Below, in pieces: positions 6,268-7,163 of a stretch of DNA of 7,163 nucleotides. The stretch is from Lachnospiraceae bacterium UBA3645 (GTDB lineage: Bacteria; Bacillota; Clostridia; Lachnospirales; Lachnospiraceae). A program made the position numbers and the translations under genes. The stretch lies in contig DFKM01000114.1 in the NCBI GenBank assembly GCA_002373555.1, forward strand, positions 1 through 7,163, given 5' to 3'. Numbering within the stretch: position 1 is the first letter of the stretch; each line of letters opens with the position of its first letter. The notes under the pieces are model-generated. The model was given only the letters and a program-made list of their open reading frames with translations, was not told the origin of the DNA and searched no databases.

Positions 6268-7163
6268 GGAAAAGTTGTTAAAGTTTCAGGACCGCTTGTT
6301 GTGGCCGAAGGACTGGCGGAAGCGAATGTTTCCGACGTTGTCCGTGTCGGAAGCCAGAACCTGATCGGCGAGATCCTGAATATGAGCGGAGATTCCGCTT
6401 CCATACAGGTATATGAAGAGACCTCAGGCCTCGGCCCCGGCGCAGAGGTGGTCACCACAGGGCTTCCCCTGTCGGTGGAACTGGGACCCGGCATGCTGGA
6501 GAATATCTATGACGGTATCCAGAGACCGCTTCCGGAGATCAAGGAGGCGACAGGAGATACCATCGCAAGAGGTATCAGCATCCCTGCACTGAACAGAAAA
6601 AAGAAATGGGAATTTGTTCCCGTCGTAAAGGAAGGCGCCAAGCTGATCGGCGGAGACGTGATCGGAACTGTCCAGGAGACATCCGCGATCCTGCATAAGA
6701 TCATGCTGCCGCCCAGGACCGGAAGCTGTGTGCTGAAGTGGATCAAGCAGGGTGAATTTACGGTTGACGAGACCGTGGCCTGTGTTACGCTCGCGGACGG
6801 AAAAGAGCTGGAGGTCAGCATGGTCCAGCACTGGCCCGTGCGTGTCGGCCGCCCCTATCAGCAGAAATACACACCGGCCCGTCCCCTGAACTCCGGACAG
6901 CGTATCATTGATACCATGTTCCCGGTGGCGAAGGGCGGCACGGCGGCCGTTCCCGGACCGTTCGGTTCCGGCAAGACGGTCGTACAGCACCAGCTCGCAA
7001 AGTGGTCGGATGTGGATATCGTTGTCTACATCGGCTGCGGTGAGCGCGGAAACGAGATGACAGACGTTCTGAATGAGTTCCCTGAACTGAAGGATCCGCG
7101 TTCCGGCGAATCCCTGATGAAGAGGACCGTTCTGATCGCGAATACATCCGATATGCCGGTGGC
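6265..7163 (+). CDS. ntpA: V-type ATPase catalytic subunit A, 3'-truncated by window edge
   Basis: Catalytic subunit of the A3B3 head; it binds and hydrolyses ATP to drive rotation. It starts with TTG 17 bases after ntpG. 299 codons are visible of an expected 580-600, and the rest lies beyond the window. Seen in order: the N-terminal beta-barrel ([14 protein letters not shown] and on, about 1-70), the extra non-homologous region that marks A rather than B subunits (about 115-190, with [11 protein letters not shown]), RVGRPY at 193-198, and the P-loop GPFGSGKTV with Lys237 and Thr238. The GER motif follows in [11 protein letters not shown], with Glu260 the catalytic glutamate and Arg261. These match K238, E261 and R262 of E. 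hirae shifted by one. No intein interrupts the P-loop or the CGERGNEM site, where some A subunits carry one. Cytoplasmic. ntpB would be expected next. Identity is very secure. Confidence 0.97.
   Translation, partial: MGKVVKVSGPLVVAEGLAEANVSDVVRVGSQNLIGEILNMSGDSASIQVYEETSGLGPGAEVVTTGLPLSVELGPGMLENIYDGIQRPLPEIKEATGDTIARGISIPALNRKKKWEFVPVVKEGAKLIGGDVIGTVQETSAILHKIMLPPRTGSCVLKWIKQGEFTVDETVACVTLADGKELEVSMVQHWPVRVGRPYQQKYTPARPLNSGQRIIDTMFPVAKGGTAAVPGPFGSGKTVVQHQLAKWSDVDIVVYIGCGERGNEMTDVLNEFPELKDPRSGESLMKRTVLIANTSDMPV

Noticed and set aside
6940..7060. Possible intein in the A subunit
   Set aside because: Inteins are known in some V/A-ATPase A subunits near the P-loop and CGERGNEM sites, but here both segments are continuous and normal.
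6424..7147. Minus-strand open frames opposite ntpA
   Set aside because: The plus strand here encodes the unmistakable A subunit, including P-loop and GER motifs; the minus-strand frames show no domain.

Overview
The window reads as ordinary chromosomal DNA from a low-oxygen Gram-positive bacterium, most likely a clostridial Firmicute (Lachnospiraceae-like). This rests on strong AGGAGG-type ribosome binding sites, GTG and TTG starts beside ATG, a strong intrinsic terminator, a vacuolar-type (V/A-type) rotary ATPase operon in the gene order known from Enterococcus hirae, and moderately GC-rich genes separated by one AT-rich intergenic region. The taxonomic call is an inference. No rRNA or other marker gene is present to settle it.

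Layout: positions 1-1049 hold the 3' part of a histidyl-tRNA synthetase gene (hisS); its 5' end lies before the window. A near-perfect rho-independent terminator follows (stem 1067-1106). Then comes about 270 bases of AT-rich non-coding DNA with short operator-like repeats and a plausible extended -10 promoter (1308-1336). From 1392 to the end, seven co-directional, tightly packed genes encode a V-type ATPase in the order ntpF-I-K-E-C-G-A. The last (ntpA, catalytic subunit) is cut by the window edge. It starts with TTG at 6265, so a search for ATG starts alone would miss it. ntpB and ntpD would be expected just downstream.

How the genes work together: NtpI (stator) and the NtpK ring form the membrane ion-translocating sector. 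NtpC caps the ring and connects it to the central axle, which includes NtpG (F subunit). NtpE and NtpF form the peripheral stalks that hold the catalytic A3B3 head still. NtpA carries the Walker A motif that hydrolyses ATP. NtpK retains all side-chain ligands of the E. hirae Na+ site, so the complex is predicted to move Na+ rather than H+.

I found no evidence of a previously undescribed system. The points worth a second look are the Na+ ligand set, the type and short C-terminus of HisRS, the repeat and dyad elements ahead of the operon, a proline/glutamate-rich linker in NtpC, and the non-ATG starts.
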